A DNA stretch of 64,000 nt from Mycobacterium lehmannii (GTDB taxonomy: Bacteria; Actinomycetota; Actinomycetes; Mycobacteriales; Mycobacteriaceae): NCBI RefSeq assembly GCF_002245535.1, contig NZ_NKCN01000003.1, forward strand, positions 1-64,000. Reading direction: 5' to 3'. Made by a program: the position numbers and the translations under genes. Below the pieces are notes generated by a model. That model was not told the DNA's origin, ran no database searches, and was given only the letters and a program-made list of their open reading frames with translations. Each line of letters opens with the position of its first letter. Position 1 is the stretch's first letter. Shown piece by piece: positions 35,089 through 43,676 of the stretch.

Positions 35089-36486
35089 GTGAGTGAGGCG
35101 ATCGCGCTCGCCTTCGAGCAGCGTGAGTACACGCTGTCGCAGCTGGATGCGCTGGCCGCGGGCATGGCGGCCAACCTGGAGCGGCGCGGTGTGCACGCCG
35201 GGGACCGAGTTGCGCTCATGTCGTCCAATCGCCCGGAGTTCGTCGTCGCGCTGCGCGCCGTCTGGCAGCTGGGCGCTTCGGCAGTACTGCTCAGCCCGGC
35301 GTGGCGGCGCGCAGAGATCGAGCACGCCCTCGCGCTGACCCGACCGACGCACGCGGTCGGCGACCACCCCGTGCTCGCCGAACTCATGCCGATGCTGTCG
35401 CTCGACGACCCGATCGAGCCGGGGCGGCGCGAGATCCACCCACCCGATCCGCAGAGCGACGCGCTGTTCGTGTTCAGCTCGGGCACCACCGGCATGCCGA
35501 AGGCGGTACGTCATACCCATGCGGCGTTCGATGTCGCGGTGCGGCACTGGCGTGACGCGCTGCAGCTGTCTGCGTCGGATCGCATGCAGATCATGACACC
35601 GCCCTCGCACATTCTGGGCCTGCTCAACATCGTGATGGCGCTCGACACCGGTACGTGGATCCGACTGCATCGGCGCTTCGACATCGAGCTCATGCTGCGA
35701 CATATCGAGAGCGACGGGATCACCATCGAGATGGCCGTGGCCCCAATCGCTTTGGCGCTTGCTGCACATCCCGATCTGGAGTCCTACGACCTTTCGTCGC
35801 TGCGCTACATCATGTGGTGCGCGACCCCTGTCACGGCCAGCGTCGCCGAAGCCGTCACCGCCAGGACCGGGGTGAAGTGGGTGACCGCATACGGCGCCAG
35901 CGAGTTGCCGGTGATCTCGTGCAACGACATCGACGGCAAACACCTGGACACCGTGGGCCGGCCCGTATCTGGCGTGCGCGTGCGGGTGGTGTCGCTGGAC
36001 ACCGGTGCGGTCCTCGGGGTGGGTGAAGCCGGCGAGATCGAGGTGCAATCGGATTCGGTGATGGCGGGTTATCTGCCCTCGTCCGCGACCGCCGGAGCAT
36101 TCCACGACGGCTGGTATCGCACGGGTGACGTGGGTTTCCTCGACGACGACGGGTGGCTGCGCATCACCGACCGGTCGAAGGAGATGATCAAGGTGCGCGG
36201 TTTTCAGGTCGCACCCGCGGAGGTGGAGGCGATTCTGCACGGGCACGCCGCCGTCGAGGACTGTGCGGTGTTCGGTGTGCCCGACACCGTCAACGGCGAA
36301 GCGATCATCGCCGCCGTGAAGGTGAATACACCGGTGTTGGAAGATGATCTGGTGTCGTGGGTCGGGGAGCGGTTGGCGTCGTACAAGCGACCCAGCCGGG
36401 TCTTCGTCGTGCCCGAGGTCCCGCGCCTGCCGTCGGGCAAGGTCTTGCGTCGAGTGCTGAAGGAGCGTCTGTGGACGTCCGTCTGA
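35089..36486 (+). CDS. Acyl-CoA synthetase / AMP-binding ligase (second FadD type)
   Basis: A 465-residue ligase starting at GTG 35089 behind GAGGACAG. Motifs: FVFSSGTTGMPKAVRHTH (P-loop, about 123-140), TAYGASELPVISCN, GWYRTGDVGFLDDDGWL and LPSGKVLRRVLKE with the catalytic Lys. It lacks part of the usual N-terminal segment and is shorter than typical FadD proteins (over 500 residues). Its stop overlaps the small dehydrogenase gene by 16 bases, tying it to the FadE pair. Confidence 0.9.
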   Translation: MSEAIALAFEQREYTLSQLDALAAGMAANLERRGVHAGDRVALMSSNRPEFVVALRAVWQLGASAVLLSPAWRRAEIEHALALTRPTHAVGDHPVLAELMPMLSLDDPIEPGRREIHPPDPQSDALFVFSSGTTGMPKAVRHTHAAFDVAVRHWRDALQLSASDRMQIMTPPSHILGLLNIVMALDTGTWIRLHRRFDIELMLRHIESDGITIEMAVAPIALALAAHPDLESYDLSSLRYIMWCATPVTASVAEAVTARTGVKWVTAYGASELPVISCNDIDGKHLDTVGRPVSGVRVRVVSLDTGAVLGVGEAGEIEVQSDSVMAGYLPSSATAGAFHDGWYRTGDVGFLDDDGWLRITDRSKEMIKVRGFQVAPAEVEAILHGHAAVEDCAVFGVPDTVNGEAIIAAVKVNTPVLEDDLVSWVGERLASYKRPSRVFVVPEVPRLPSGKVLRRVLKERLWTSV

Positions 36487-37283
36487 CCAGTGAACAACAA
36501 CAGTTGAGGGCCGCCGCCGCGAGCCTGGCCGACGATCTCGGTCCCGGATCGGTGGCCGACCTCGACGATGCGAATCGGGTCGCCAGGCTGGAGAAGGCCG
36601 TGGACGCCACGGGCTTTCGTACGCTTCGCTCGGACGGCGCATCGGGTGTCGAAGTCGCGATCGTAGCCGAGGAGTTCGCCCGAAAGCTTGTCGACGTGCC
36701 GTTCATCGGGCCCGTGCTCGCCGACGACCTCAAGATGCGCAGCGGTCGTGTGCCGGTTGTCGGGGAGGCGGCGGAGTCGGTGGACCTGACGAAAAGCCTT
36801 GACGGCGTGGTCGAGTCGCCTGCCGAACTCGACGGTCTGTCCGAGGAAGACGCGGGCCGGTGGCGCGCGCTGGCGTTGACGGTGACGTGCGCCGACCTGG
36901 TCGGCGCGGCCAGGGGAGCGCAGGATCTCGCCGTCGAATACGCCAAGGTGCGCGAACAGTACGGTTCGACGATCGGCTCCTATCAGGCGGTCGGTCATCT
37001 CCTGGCCGAGAGCCTCGCCTTGATCGAGGGCTCGGTCAGCGTGCTGCGGCACGCCGCGTGGGCGGTCGACGAATTGCCGCCCACCGAAGCGATCGAGGCG
37101 GCGCGGGTCGCCAAGATTTACTGTGCGCGCTCGGCTTTGAGCGTCTGCGAGACCTCGATTCAGGTGCACGGCGGCATCGGTAACACCTGGGAGTGCCTGG
37201 CCCACGTCTATCTGCGCCGGGTGCTGGCCGCCACCGAGACGTGGCCCGTGAAGTTGGAGGAGCTGTCCATTGGACTTTCGTGA
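36471..37283 (+). CDS. Acyl-CoA dehydrogenase, short subunit
   Basis: From GTG 36471 the protein has 270 residues, about 100 fewer than a normal FadE. The C-terminal helical domain is intact (REQYGSTIGSYQAVGHLLAE and IQVHGGIGNTWE) while the N-terminal and middle domains are reduced. In actinobacteria such subunits pair with a full-length partner to make alpha2-beta2 dehydrogenases for steroid side chains and rings (ChsE type). The overlapping next gene encodes the long partner, so that arrangement is likely here. Confidence 0.86.
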   Translation: MDVRLTSEQQQLRAAAASLADDLGPGSVADLDDANRVARLEKAVDATGFRTLRSDGASGVEVAIVAEEFARKLVDVPFIGPVLADDLKMRSGRVPVVGEAAESVDLTKSLDGVVESPAELDGLSEEDAGRWRALALTVTCADLVGAARGAQDLAVEYAKVREQYGSTIGSYQAVGHLLAESLALIEGSVSVLRHAAWAVDELPPTEAIEAARVAKIYCARSALSVCETSIQVHGGIGNTWECLAHVYLRRVLAATETWPVKLEELSIGLS

Positions 37284-38358
37284 CTCACCCGAGGAAGCCG
37301 CGTTCCGCGAGCGTCTACGCGGCTGGCTGACCGAACAGAAGGGCAGGTTCCCGACGTCGGGCGACGAGTACTGGGCCGCCCAGGGAGCTTGGCACCAGGC
37401 GCTCTACGAGGCCGGCTTCTTCGGCACGTCGTGGCCGAAAGAGTATGGCGGACAGGACCTGCCGCCGGTCTACGACGTGATCGTCGACGAGGAGATCGCC
37501 AAGGCGGGGGCGCCGGCGCGGCCCAGCCTGGGCTATCTGGTCGTCGGAATGTCACACCACGGCAGCGAGGAGCTTCGGCAACGCTTCCTGCCGGGGATGA
37601 TCAACGGCACGGAGCGGTGGTGCCAGGGCTTCTCCGAGCCCGGCGCGGGTTCCGATCTGGCGTCGCTGACCACCACCGCCGTGCGCGAGGGCGACGAGTA
37701 CGTCATTCACGGTCACAAGATCTGGACCAGCTATTCCGACGTGGCCGACTGGTGTCTGCTGCTGGCCCGCACGGACAAGGACGTCCCCAAGCACAAGGGC
37801 ATTTCGGCGTTCATCGTGTCGATGCACCAGGCGGGCATAGAACAGCGGCCGTTGAAGATGATCAGCGGCGTCACCAAGGAGTTCGGCCAGGTGCTGTTCG
37901 ACGGGGCCCGGGTGCCGGCGGAGAACATGGTCGGCTCGCCCGGTGAGGGCTGGAAGTTGGCCATGACCGTGGTCAGCCACGAGCGCGAGCCGTCGACGCT
38001 GGGGTTCTCGGCCCGCTACGGAAAGCTGGTGCGCCAGTTGGCCTCCCGTGTCGAGGGACCGGCTCCCGAGGAGCTGGCGTGGGCGTGGGTGCAGACCGAG
38101 ATGCTGCGGCTGCACGTGCGCAGGCGGCTGTCCGAACAGCTCGACGGGATGACACACGGGCCGCAGGGCTCGCTGGACAAGTTGTTGATGACCTGGACCG
38201 AGCAGTCGGTCGGACACGCCGCGCTGGCGACCGTCGGCACCGGTGATCCCGAGTTGTTCGGCGCCTACATGTACAGCCGCGCGCAGAGCGTGATGGGCGG
38301 TACATCGCAGATTCAGAAGAACATCATCGCCTCGCGCATTCTCGGATTAGGAGTCTAA
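37270..38358 (+). CDS. Acyl-CoA dehydrogenase, long subunit
   Basis: A 362-residue FadE with TTG start at 37270, overlapping the short subunit by 14 bases. FAD-binding blocks are present: CQGFSEPGAGSDLAS, GHKIWTSYSDVADWCLLLART and the C-terminal SVMGGTSQIQKNIIASRILGL. It introduces a trans double bond next to the CoA thioester carbonyl. With the short subunit it probably forms a heterotetramer with fewer FAD sites than usual, typical for bulky cyclic acyl-CoAs. Confidence 0.9.
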   Translation: MDFRDSPEEAAFRERLRGWLTEQKGRFPTSGDEYWAAQGAWHQALYEAGFFGTSWPKEYGGQDLPPVYDVIVDEEIAKAGAPARPSLGYLVVGMSHHGSEELRQRFLPGMINGTERWCQGFSEPGAGSDLASLTTTAVREGDEYVIHGHKIWTSYSDVADWCLLLARTDKDVPKHKGISAFIVSMHQAGIEQRPLKMISGVTKEFGQVLFDGARVPAENMVGSPGEGWKLAMTVVSHEREPSTLGFSARYGKLVRQLASRVEGPAPEELAWAWVQTEMLRLHVRRRLSEQLDGMTHGPQGSLDKLLMTWTEQSVGHAALATVGTGDPELFGAYMYSRAQSVMGGTSQIQKNIIASRILGLGV

Positions 38359-38359
38359 G

Positions 38360-39127
38360 TTGTACGACCTACCACCGGAGATCGACGTTCAGGCCGACGG
38401 CGCGTTGCGTATCATCACGCTGAACCGGCCGGACTCCTTGAATTCGGTCAACGACGACCTGCACAGCGGGCTCGCGTGGTTGTGGCCGCGGCTGGCCGAG
38501 GACCGCGAAGCTCGCGCGGCGGTGATCACCGGCGCGGGAAGAGCGTTTTCGGCCGGCGGTGACTTCGGTTATCTCGAGGAGCTGCGCCAGGACGCCGACC
38601 TGCGCGCAAAGACGATCCTGCACGGCCGCGAGATCGTGCTGGGTATGGCGCGCTGCCGGATCCCGGTGGTCGCGGCCGTCAACGGACCCGCGATGGGCCT
38701 GGGCTGCAGCCTGGTGGCGTTGTCCGACATCGTCTACATCAAAGACGATGCCTACCTTGCCGATCCACACGTTCAGGTCGGATTGGTGGCCGCCGACGGT
38801 GGACCGTTGGTGTGGCCGCTGGAGATGAGCCTGCTGCACGCCAAGGAGTACGCGCTGACCGGTGCGCGGATCTCGGCACAGCGCGCCGCCGAACTGGGCC
38901 TGGCCAATCACGTCGTCGAGGACCCGCTGAGCGAGGCGATCGCCTGCGCGAAGAAAATCATGGAACTGCCGCGTCAAGCGGTCGAAAGCACCAAGCGGCT
39001 GTTGAACATTCATCTCGAGCGGTCCGTCCTCGCGGTGCTCGACTACGCCAACACCGCCGAGGAGCAGTCGTTCAAGACGGACGACTTCCGCGAGATCGTC
39101 ACGCGCCTGAACGCCAAGAAGAAGTAG
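38360..39127 (+). CDS. Enoyl-CoA hydratase/isomerase
   Basis: A 255-residue crotonase-fold protein; the TTG start follows the dehydrogenase stop directly. The oxyanion-hole segments are GRAFSAGGDFGYLEEL and VNGPAMGLGCSLVALSDI, with VGLVAADGGPLVWP further on. The catalytic Glu of classical hydratases falls in a region reading HVQVGLVAADG, where no clear Glu is seen, so isomerase, hydrolase or other crotonase activity is possible. It follows the FadE pair in the same operon. Confidence 0.86.
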   Translation: MYDLPPEIDVQADGALRIITLNRPDSLNSVNDDLHSGLAWLWPRLAEDREARAAVITGAGRAFSAGGDFGYLEELRQDADLRAKTILHGREIVLGMARCRIPVVAAVNGPAMGLGCSLVALSDIVYIKDDAYLADPHVQVGLVAADGGPLVWPLEMSLLHAKEYALTGARISAQRAAELGLANHVVEDPLSEAIACAKKIMELPRQAVESTKRLLNIHLERSVLAVLDYANTAEEQSFKTDDFREIVTRLNAKKK

Positions 39128-39147
39128 GCACGAGCGCACCCCACTAG

Positions 39148-39363
39148 CCGCGCGAACGTGCGTGTCTGCACACGACACGCCGCTCTTTGTCGGCATTCTG
39201 GGCACGCTCGTGACGCGCGAGCGTGCACACAATGGTGCCTCGAAGCGGGAATAGCACAGCGGCACGCGATTTCATGTGCAAACGCGCACCGTCACGCTGG
39301 CGCGACGGTGCGCAAACTGCTGTAAAAACGCGACGTGTCGTGTGCAGACACGCACGCTCGCGG
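39148..39363. repeat. 216-bp structured element with long terminal inverted repeats
   Basis: The left arm (39148-39179) and right arm (39334-39363) are inverted copies, with a 23-bp perfect core (39157-39179 against 39334-39356). The interior holds further hairpins, including GCACGCTCG/CGAGCGTGC around 39212-39235 and a 10-bp stem GCGCACCGTC/GACGGTGCGC near 39284-39313. It fills the gap between two convergent genes. It may be a MITE-like or REP-like repeat or a strong bidirectional terminator. No open reading frame is apparent inside. Confidence 0.65.
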
Positions 39364-39378
39364 CACAGGGGGGAGAGG

Positions 39379-40143
39379 CTACTTAGGTGGGAACCGCAAC
39401 GCTCCGTCGAGGCGGATGATCTCGCCGTTGAGATAGTCGTTCTCGATGATGCTCTGTGCCAGTTGCGCGTACTCCGTCGATCGGCCCATCCTCTTGGGGA
39501 ACGGCACCTGCGGACCCCAGTACTGCTCGAGTTGGTCGGCTGCCTGTCCGTACGCGGGGGTGTTGATGGTGCCCGGCGCGATGGTGACCACGCGGATACC
39601 GAGCGGCGAGAGATCGCGGGCCGCATTCAGCGTCATGCCGATCACGCCGCCCTTGGCCGCGGCGTACGGCAGCTGACCGATCTGACCCTCGTAACCGGCG
39701 ATCGACGCGGTGTTGACGATCACGCCGCGGGCGCCCTCCTCGAGCGGCTCGGACTTCGCGATCGCGGCAGCCGCCAGCCGCATCACGTTGAAGACCGCGG
39801 TCAGGTAGAACTCGATCGTCGTCTTGAAGCCGTCGAGGTCCAGCGGCGAGCCGTCCTTGCCGATGAGCCGGCCGCCGCTGGCCGGACCGCCGTGGGTGTC
39901 CACCGAGATCCGCAGGGGAGCCAGCGCCGTGGCCTCGGCGATCGCCGCGTTGACGGAGTCCTCCGACGTCGCATCGGTACGGACGTAGCGCACACCGAGT
40001 TCGCTCTCCAGCTTCTTGCCCTTGTCGTCGGCCATGTCCGCGACCACGACCTTGGCTCCCGCGCCGTGCAGCCGCCGCACCGTCGCCTCGCCGAGGCCGC
40101 CGGCGCCACCGACCACGATTGCCGAGCTACCCGCGATTTGCAT
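39379..40143 (-). CDS. Short-chain dehydrogenase (3-hydroxyacyl-CoA dehydrogenase type)
   Basis: From ATG 40143 the protein has 254 residues. The cofactor loop [11 protein letters not shown] is near residue 12 and the catalytic set is [21 protein letters not shown]. The [14 protein letters not shown] stretch and the C-terminal [13 protein letters not shown] resemble HSD17B10-type 3-hydroxyacyl-CoA dehydrogenases, which would supply the third beta-oxidation step between the hydratase and the thiolase. It is divergent from the thiolase, with the GAGAAT palindrome between them. Confidence 0.87.
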   Translation of the reverse strand: MQIAGSSAIVVGGAGGLGEATVRRLHGAGAKVVVADMADDKGKKLESELGVRYVRTDATSEDSVNAAIAEATALAPLRISVDTHGGPASGGRLIGKDGSPLDLDGFKTTIEFYLTAVFNVMRLAAAAIAKSEPLEEGARGVIVNTASIAGYEGQIGQLPYAAAKGGVIGMTLNAARDLSPLGIRVVTIAPGTINTPAYGQAADQLEQYWGPQVPFPKRMGRSTEYAQLAQSIIENDYLNGEIIRLDGALRFPPK

Positions 40144-40180
40144 ATGGTTCCCCTTCTTGCAACTGGCACTCTCGGCTTGA

Positions 40181-40195
40181 GAGAATAACATTCTC
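40181..40195. promoter_or_regulatory. GAGAAT-N3-ATTCTC operator, site 2
   Basis: GAGAATAACATTCTC has 6-bp arms around three bases, 23 bp before the thiolase ATG and 38 bp before the divergent SDR start. It is the same palindrome as at 35011 and 48101. Confidence 0.68.
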
Positions 40196-40217
40196 ATACG
40201 TCGAGACGGAGATACCT

Positions 40218-41363
40218 ATGCCTGAAGCCGTGATCGTTTCTGCCCTGCGCACCCCCATCGGCACCGCGATGAAGGGCACGTTGCGAGACACCGACGCTTA
40301 CGAGCTGGCCGAGCACGTGGTCGGCGCGGCAGCCGGTGAGGTCGACGGGCTGGCCATCGACGACGTCATCCTCGGCGAGGGACTCTACGGCGGCGGCGTG
40401 ATCGCGCGCCACGCCGCGATCACCGCGGGTCTCACCTCGGTACCCGGCCTGTCGAACAACCGGCATTGCGCCGCCGGGCAGGCCGCGGTCCAAAGCGCCG
40501 CCGCCAGCATCCGCGCCGGCATGGATCAGGTGGTGATCGCCGGTGGGGTGAACTCCGCCTCCACCACGCCGCGCTTCACCCGCCGCGCCAGCAGCGCGAA
40601 AGACGCCGCGATGCTCGACTGGTTCCCCCCGACGCACCCCGACCGCGCGGACGCGCCGAACATGGACATGTCGATCACGGTCGGCTGGAACGCCGCCGTG
40701 CGCGCGGGCGTCAGCCGCGAGGAGATGGACGAGTGGGCGCTCGGCTCACACCGCAAGGCGATCCAGGCGATCGACGAGGGTCGTTTCAAGGACGAGATCG
40801 TCCCGATCGAGACGCCCTACGGACAGTTCGACACCGACGAGCATCCGCGTCGCGACACCAGCATCGAGAAGCTTGCTGCGCTCAAGCCGCTGCATCCCGA
40901 GATCGAGGGCTTCTCCATCACCGCAGGCAACGCCTGCGGCGCCAACGACGGAGCCGCCGTGCTGACCCTGGCCAGCGAGCGGCTCGGGCTTCCCTCGCTC
41001 GGCACCGTCAAGGCCTGGGCATCGGTCGGCGTCGATCCCGCCTTCACCGGGCTGGCGCCCGTCGAGGCGATCCCGAAAGCTCTCAAGCGCGCGGGCATTT
41101 CGCTCGCCGACGTCGATCTGTTCGAGATCAACGAAGCGTTCGCGGCGATGTGCGTGGCCACCGTCAAACTGCTCGACATCGACCCCGACCGCGTCAACGT
41201 CAGCGGAAGCGGCTGCTCACTCGGCCATCCGGTCGCAGCCACCGGCGCGCGCATGCTCGTCACGCTCGTTCACGAATTACGCAGGCGCGGCGGCGGGATC
41301 GGGGTCGCCGCGATGTGCGCGGGCGGCGGTATGGGATCGGCCACGGTCATCGAGGTGGCCTGA
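40218..41363 (+). CDS. Acetyl-CoA acyltransferase (thiolase)
   Basis: A 381-residue thiolase with nucleophilic Cys84 in NNRHCAAGQAA, the FEINEAFA block, GHPVAATGAR with the catalytic His and CAGGGMGSA with the second Cys near the C-terminus. It cleaves 3-oxoacyl-CoA to acetyl- or propionyl-CoA and a shortened chain. It heads a plus-strand unit with the MeaB gene 47 bp downstream. Confidence 0.93.
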   Translation: MPEAVIVSALRTPIGTAMKGTLRDTDAYELAEHVVGAAAGEVDGLAIDDVILGEGLYGGGVIARHAAITAGLTSVPGLSNNRHCAAGQAAVQSAAASIRAGMDQVVIAGGVNSASTTPRFTRRASSAKDAAMLDWFPPTHPDRADAPNMDMSITVGWNAAVRAGVSREEMDEWALGSHRKAIQAIDEGRFKDEIVPIETPYGQFDTDEHPRRDTSIEKLAALKPLHPEIEGFSITAGNACGANDGAAVLTLASERLGLPSLGTVKAWASVGVDPAFTGLAPVEAIPKALKRAGISLADVDLFEINEAFAAMCVATVKLLDIDPDRVNVSGSGCSLGHPVAATGARMLVTLVHELRRRGGGIGVAAMCAGGGMGSATVIEVA

Positions 41364-41410
41364 GCCGCCCGGCGGCGACATCAAGCAGGCGCTCCGTAGA
41401 CTCCCAGACG

Positions 41411-42301
41411 ATGACCACCTCAAACGATATTGCGGAGCTCATCGAGACGGCACGCAACGGATCGGCCCGCGCGACCGGCCGATTGCTCAGCATTGTCGAG
41501 AGTCCCCGGCGCAGCGAACTTCTCGACGCGCTGGGGTCCGTCGAGGTGCCGCGAGTGGTGGGAGTGACCGGGCCGCCGGGTGCGGGAAAATCGACGACGG
41601 TCGGTGCGCTCGTCGGCGCGTACCGTGAGCGAGGCGTGCGCGTCGCGGTGCTCGCGGTCGACCCGTCGTCGCCATACAGCGGGGGAGCGCTGCTCGGCGA
41701 CCGGATCCGCATGGCCGCCCACATCAACGATCCCGACGTGCTGATCCGATCCGTCGCCGCCCGTGGGCATCTCGGTGGGCTGGCCGCGGCGGTGCCCGCG
41801 GCGATCCGCGTTCTCGCGGCGCTGTCCTACGGGCTGGTGGTGCTGGAGACCGTCGGGGTCGGACAGTCCGAGATTGAAATCGCCGCGGTCGCCGACCCCA
41901 CCGTCGTCATCCTCAATCCCGGCGCCGGTGACGCCGTACAAGCGGCCAAGGCCGGCCTGCTGGAAGTCGCCGACATCGTGGTGGTGAACAAGGCCGACCG
42001 TGAGGGGGCCGACCAGACCGTGCGCGACCTTCGCGCCGAGAGCAGCGCCCCTGTCCTGAAACTGATTGCCGCACAAGGTGACGGCCTTCCTGAACTCGTC
42101 GACGCGATCGATGCGCATCACCGCTCCGACAGCCCGCAACGGCGCGCAGCGCGCGCCAGGACGCAGATCTTGTCGCTCGCGCAGACGCTGCTGCGCACGC
42201 ATCCGGAGCTGGACCGGCTGGCGGCGGCCGTCGCCGACGGCACCGACGACCCCTACACCGCCGCCGAGCGCCTCTTCGTCGTCGAGCGGGAGCGGCGCTG
42301 A
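41411..42301 (+). CDS. meaB: MeaB-like GTPase, chaperone of the B12-dependent mutase
   Basis: A 296-residue G3E GTPase with Walker A GPPGAGKST (54-62), the AVDPSSPYSGGALLGDRIRM block, ETVGVGQSE (switch II) and VNKAD as the guanine motif. MeaB proteins load and protect adenosylcobalamin in mutases, here most likely the split mutase at 30573-32575, although 9 kb separates them. The C-terminal dimerisation region is present. The last 49 bases overlap the convergent TetR gene. Confidence 0.92.
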   Translation: MTTSNDIAELIETARNGSARATGRLLSIVESPRRSELLDALGSVEVPRVVGVTGPPGAGKSTTVGALVGAYRERGVRVAVLAVDPSSPYSGGALLGDRIRMAAHINDPDVLIRSVAARGHLGGLAAAVPAAIRVLAALSYGLVVLETVGVGQSEIEIAAVADPTVVILNPGAGDAVQAAKAGLLEVADIVVVNKADREGADQTVRDLRAESSAPVLKLIAAQGDGLPELVDAIDAHHRSDSPQRRAARARTQILSLAQTLLRTHPELDRLAAAVADGTDDPYTAAERLFVVERERR

Positions 42302-42882
42302 GCCTGCTCCGGTAGGTCGAGTAGCCGGCGGGACATCCGAATCAACTGAGCGCGAAGCATTTCGGCGTCGAGATCGGAAACCAGGGGGTGCATCACGGCC
42401 ACGCTGATCGCGCTAGACAGCACCGCCGCGTGCAGCCGGGCCTCCGGTCCGGCCTGGGTGCCCAGCAGCGCGGCATACAGGCGTTCGATGAACCGTTGGA
42501 ACGGCTCATGTTCGGCCTGAAGCCGGATGATCACCGGATCGAACTGCAGCACGCTGACGACTCCGCGTCGTTCGACGGCCTGGTCGATCATCCGGTCGAG
42601 CAGGATCTCGCGTGACTTGAGGCCGTGGTCGGCCGCCTCGGCAGCTTCGAGCGCGTCCTCGAGATAGCCCATCTCTCGTTCGGTGATCGCGATGACGATC
42701 TCTTCCTTCGTCTTGAACTGGCGGTACACCGCCGCCTTGGTGACCCCGATTTCATCGGCGATCATCTGTAGCGAGGTGCCGCTGACCCCGTGTTCGGCGA
42801 TCAAGGCCAGCGCGGCGTCCAAGACCCTGGTCTGGGCAGCGGTGCGGGTGATCGCACTGAATTTCTGCTCTGCCACGGCCAT
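42253..42882 (-). CDS. TetR-family regulator of the COX3-like membrane operon
   Basis: A 209-residue regulator; the helix-turn-helix covers about residues 15-62 (TRVLDAALALIAEHGVSG, then MIADEIGVTKAAVYRQF) and the ligand domain is helical. It is divergent from the membrane operon starting at 42969, with a long palindrome between them that is the obvious operator. The Lys/Arg-rich C-terminal tail is unusual. The ligand is unknown. Confidence 0.88.
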   Translation of the reverse strand: MAVAEQKFSAITRTAAQTRVLDAALALIAEHGVSGTSLQMIADEIGVTKAAVYRQFKTKEEIVIAITEREMGYLEDALEAAEAADHGLKSREILLDRMIDQAVERRGVVSVLQFDPVIIRLQAEHEPFQRFIERLYAALLGTQAGPEARLHAAVLSSAISVAVMHPLVSDLDAEMLRAQLIRMSRRLLDLPEQAQRRSRSTTKRRSAAV

Positions 42883-42914
42883 GTCGTCGAGGGTAGCCCA
42901 GCATTGACCGCCTG

Positions 42915-42953
42915 GTTGCCGATCGGCTACCGTTCGAGTAGCCGATCGGCAAC
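42915..42953. promoter_or_regulatory. 16-bp perfect inverted repeat, TetR operator
   Basis: GTTGCCGATCGGCTAC (42915-42930) is repeated in inverted form at 42938-42953 with a 7-base spacer. Each arm also contains the self-complementary GCCGATCGGC. The element fills the divergent spacer and ends 15 bp before the membrane gene start, so a bound repressor would block both promoters. Confidence 0.75.
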
Positions 42954-42968
42954 TAACTTGGAGAGCAC

Positions 42969-43676
42969 ATGAGACGAACTGATGGCGAGTTGATCATGCT
43001 GTGGGCGCTGCCCGCGATGGTGATCATCTGGGCGTCCGCGTTCTTCTTGTTTCCCGGCTTCCTGCATCCGATGTCTCCGACGATGTCCGCGGAGGAGGTC
43101 GCAGACTTCTACCGCGACGAGACAGCCCGAATCCGCTACAGCATGATCCTGTTCAACTGGTTCGGGGTCGGTTTGATCCCGACGGTGATCCTGATCGCGA
43201 TGCAGGTTCGCAAGATGGCGCACCGCACGCCGATCCTGTCCTACTGCCTGATCGCGTGCGCAGGCGGTCCACCGACGCTGTTCCTGATCGCCAACATGTT
43301 CTGGCTGTTGGGATCGTTCCGGCCCGAGCGTTCCCCCGATCTGACTCAACTGCTCAACGACCTCGCCTGGGTCACCTTCACCGTGCTGGTGCCCTATCTC
43401 ATCGCCCAGTGCCTGGTGCTCGCCCTGGCGATCTACTGGGATCGTCGAGACCAACCGGTCTTCCGGCCATGGGTGGCGCACTTCAACCTGCTCATCGCCG
43501 CCGCATTGGTGCCCGCGGCATTCGGGGCGGTGACGTTCGAGGGCCCGTTCGCGTGGGACGGCGTGCTGTCGTTCTGGCTCAAGAATATCGCGATCGCCGT
43601 CTGGATCGTGGTGATGGGAGTCGTTCTCGCCCAGAACATCCGCCGCCAACGTGCCGAAGCCGCGGTCGCCGCATGA
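42969..43676 (+). CDS. Multi-pass membrane protein, unknown function (COX3 operon, gene 1)
   Basis: A 235-residue protein with about six hydrophobic helices (starting LWALPAMVIIWASAFFLF) and an extracytoplasmic-looking loop MSPTMSAEEVADFYRDE after helix 1. The pattern FAWDG.LSFW near the end is echoed in the next protein (FAWNGAIAWW), so the two are probably distant paralogues. No heme or copper ligand pattern is seen. It overlaps the next gene (ATGA). I cannot name the family. Confidence 0.75.
   Translation: MRRTDGELIMLWALPAMVIIWASAFFLFPGFLHPMSPTMSAEEVADFYRDETARIRYSMILFNWFGVGLIPTVILIAMQVRKMAHRTPILSYCLIACAGGPPTLFLIANMFWLLGSFRPERSPDLTQLLNDLAWVTFTVLVPYLIAQCLVLALAIYWDRRDQPVFRPWVAHFNLLIAAALVPAAFGAVTFEGPFAWDGVLSFWLKNIAIAVWIVVMGVVLAQNIRRQRAEAAVAA

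Noticed and set aside
39148..39363. Insertion sequence or transposase remnant
   Set aside because: No coding frame resembling a transposase fits in 216 bp, and no flanking target duplication was evident; it is recorded as a repeat only.
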